A stretch of 64,000 nucleotides of DNA, taken from positions 496,001 to 560,000 of the forward strand of contig NZ_JAVDPW010000003.1 of the NCBI RefSeq assembly GCF_031453975.1, read 5' to 3'. Under the pieces are notes generated by a model that saw only the letters and a list, made by a program, of their open reading frames with translations, did not search any database and was not told the origin of the DNA. The translations under genes were made by a program, and so were the position numbers. The stretch comes from Inquilinus ginsengisoli_A. Lineage in GTDB: Bacteria; Pseudomonadota; Alphaproteobacteria; DSM-16000; Inquilinaceae. Positions 62,649 to 64,000 of this stretch are shown here, one piece after another (position 1 is the stretch's first letter; each line of letters opens with the position of its first letter).

Positions 62649-62948
62649 ATGATGCAATCGCTGTTCAAGATCACCGGCATCCTGACGGCTCACCCGGGCA
62701 AGAGCGCTGAGCTCAGAGCACTGCTTGTCGGCATGGCGCCGCATTGCAGGGCCGAACCCGGCAACCTGCGCTGGGACGTCTGGCGCGATTCATCGAACGA
62801 GGATCGCTACGTGCTCGACGAGCTGTACCGGGACTCCGCCGCCGTCGAAGCTCATCGAAACTCGCCGCATTACCAATCCTACCTGGCCAAGATCCCCGAG
62901 CTGGCCGATCGGACGGCGGTCATCTCGGAGGCGGTGGAGGTCAGGTAA
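62649..62948 (+). CDS. Antibiotic biosynthesis monooxygenase (ABM) domain protein
   Basis: A 99-residue dimeric ferredoxin-like fold protein, of the putative quinol monooxygenase (YgiN-like) type: ITGILTAHPGKSAELRALL, then PGNLRWDVWRD and DRYVLDELYRDSAAVEAH. These cofactor-free enzymes oxidise quinols or break down small aromatic or haem compounds. Tandem ATGs at 62649 and 62652 are alternative starts. Lies 52 bases before the aldehyde dehydrogenase gene. Confidence 0.87.
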   Translation: MMQSLFKITGILTAHPGKSAELRALLVGMAPHCRAEPGNLRWDVWRDSSNEDRYVLDELYRDSAAVEAHRNSPHYQSYLAKIPELADRTAVISEAVEVR

Positions 62949-63000
62949 CCGGCGGGCATCGAAGCCCTGCAGCCAGGCTGCTTGAGAAAGGAGAACGAGC

Positions 63001-64000
63001 ATGATCGAGGTCGTGCAGGCTTTCGACCGCAAGCCTATTGCGGAGCTGCCGACGGATGATGCGCCGGCGCTCGAAGCCAAGCTGGCGACGGCGCGTGCCC
63101 GGTTTCAGGATCGTTCAGGGTGGCTGCAGCCGCATGAGCGGATGGCCATGCTCCACAGGCTCGCCGGCCTTGTCGAGACGCAGCGCGAGACATTTGCTCT
63201 GCTGATCGCGCGCGAAGGCGGGAAACCCTATTCGGATGCACTGGTCGAAACCGACCGGGCCACCGACGGCATCCGGAATGCCGCGGATCTGCTGCGCATG
63301 CGGGGCGGCGTCGAGATCCCGATGGGCCTGACCCCGGCGAGCGAGAACCGCCGCGCCTGGACGATCAAGGAGCCGATCGGCGTGGTGGCGGCGATCTCCG
63401 CCTTCAACCATCCGCTCAATCTCATCGTGCACCAGGTCGCGCCTGCCATCGCCACGGGCTGCCCGGTCATCGTCAAGCCGGCCATGGCGACGCCGCTCTG
63501 CTGCGTCGAGCTCGTGAAGCTCGTGCACGAGGCCGGGATGCCGGAGGGCTGGGTGCAGACCCTGCTGCCCGAAAGCCGCGCTCTGTCCGAGGCCTTCGCG
63601 ACCGACGCGCGCGTCGCCTTCCTGAGCTTCATCGGTTCGGCGAAGGTCGGCTGGCGGCTGCGCTCGATCCTGGCGCCAGGAACGCGCTGCGCGCTGGAGC
63701 ACGGCGGCGTCGCGCCCGTCATCGTCGACCGCAGCGCCGATCTCGACGCGATCATCGAGCCGATCGCCAAGGGCGGCTATTACCATGCCGGCCAGGTGTG
63801 CGTGTCGGTCCAGCGCATCTATGTGCATGCGGCAGTCAAGCAGGCCTTCATCGACCGCCTCGCCGCGCGGGTCGGGCAGCTGCGTGTCGGCGATCCGACC
63901 CGCGCCGACACCGAGGTTGGCCCCCTGATCACGCCGGACGAAGCGGACCGGGTCGAAACCTGGATCGGCGAAGCGGTGGCAGGGCGCGCGCGGCGGATCG
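63001..64000 (+). CDS. Aldehyde dehydrogenase family protein (N-terminal 333 residues)
   Basis: An open frame from ATG 63001, with AAAGGAGAA just upstream, continues past the right edge. It shows the ALDH fold: the Asn of AISAFNHPLNL, VIVKPAMATPL for NAD(P) binding, SFIGSAKVGW, the general-base Glu in ALEHGGVAPV, and the catalytic Cys in AGQVCVSVQR. About 333 of the usual 470-490 residues are visible. By operon position it would oxidise the aldehyde formed by the alcohol dehydrogenase. The 3' end is not in the window. Confidence 0.9.
   Translation, partial: MIEVVQAFDRKPIAELPTDDAPALEAKLATARARFQDRSGWLQPHERMAMLHRLAGLVETQRETFALLIAREGGKPYSDALVETDRATDGIRNAADLLRMRGGVEIPMGLTPASENRRAWTIKEPIGVVAAISAFNHPLNLIVHQVAPAIATGCPVIVKPAMATPLCCVELVKLVHEAGMPEGWVQTLLPESRALSEAFATDARVAFLSFIGSAKVGWRLRSILAPGTRCALEHGGVAPVIVDRSADLDAIIEPIAKGGYYHAGQVCVSVQRIYVHAAVKQAFIDRLAARVGQLRVGDPTRADTEVGPLITPDEADRVETWIGEAVAGRARRI

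Noticed and set aside
1..64000. CRISPR arrays, tRNA or rRNA genes
   Set aside because: Looked for regular short direct repeats and for tRNA-like or rRNA-like sequence on both strands; none seen by eye, so absence is not proven.

Overview
The window is 64 kb of very GC-rich, densely packed bacterial chromosome. Gene content fits a free-living or soil alphaproteobacterium: AzlCD, MdtABC, many LysR regulators and GSTs, a DUF1127 protein, G-rich palindromic repeats, and DUF2958/ParB mobile-element relics. A Rhodospirillales/Azospirillales-type genome such as Inquilinus is my guess; there is no rRNA or other marker to prove it. I see no tRNA, rRNA, CRISPR array or intact transposase.

Layout. 1-8.5 kb: LtrA, an MscS channel, and the conserved stress operon prkA - DUF444 - spoVR on the minus strand. 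9-14.6 kb: LysR, AzlC/AzlD exporter, a TPP enzyme, a beta-lactamase-fold hydrolase and Dps. 14.7-18.8 kb: a polyamine-type ABC importer (SDR, binding protein, two permeases) with no ATPase gene beside it. 18.9-23.4 kb: a DedA-PAP2-LssY fusion, a ChaN-like lipoprotein and a periplasmic protein. 23.4-34.9 kb: small regulator/enzyme/transporter sets (LysR-GST twice, MarR-EamA, SDR-AraC, three small drug or metabolite exporters) and an oxidoreductase fusion. 35-38.1 kb: three overlapping genes for membrane-anchored proteins facing a polytopic membrane protein, all unrecognised. 38.3-47.4 kb: mdtABC-type RND efflux and a CPA1 antiporter.

47.5-49.8 kb is a scar of decayed mobile DNA: a DUF2958 tail, ParB-like tails in both orientations, an IclR fragment and a frameshifted phage-like gene. 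Directly next to it, 49.8-56.8 kb, is the most interesting part: a minus-strand operon encoding a degenerate nucleotidyl-cyclase/STAND ATPase, a YcaO enzyme, a TfuA protein, an HExxH metallopeptidase and an unknown protein whose gene is strikingly AT-rich. The first four are linked by start/stop overlaps or a 4-nt gap. YcaO with TfuA is the known pair for backbone thioamide formation, but no precursor peptide is evident, so the substrate is open. A second large winged-helix/STAND regulator (57.2-60.0 kb) lies upstream in the same direction, divergent from an oxidative-metabolism operon (HbpS/GlcG-like protein, zinc alcohol dehydrogenase, DJ-1/PfpI protein, ABM monooxygenase, aldehyde dehydrogenase) that runs off the right edge.

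All family assignments are from reading the sequence and remembered family motifs; no database search was run.
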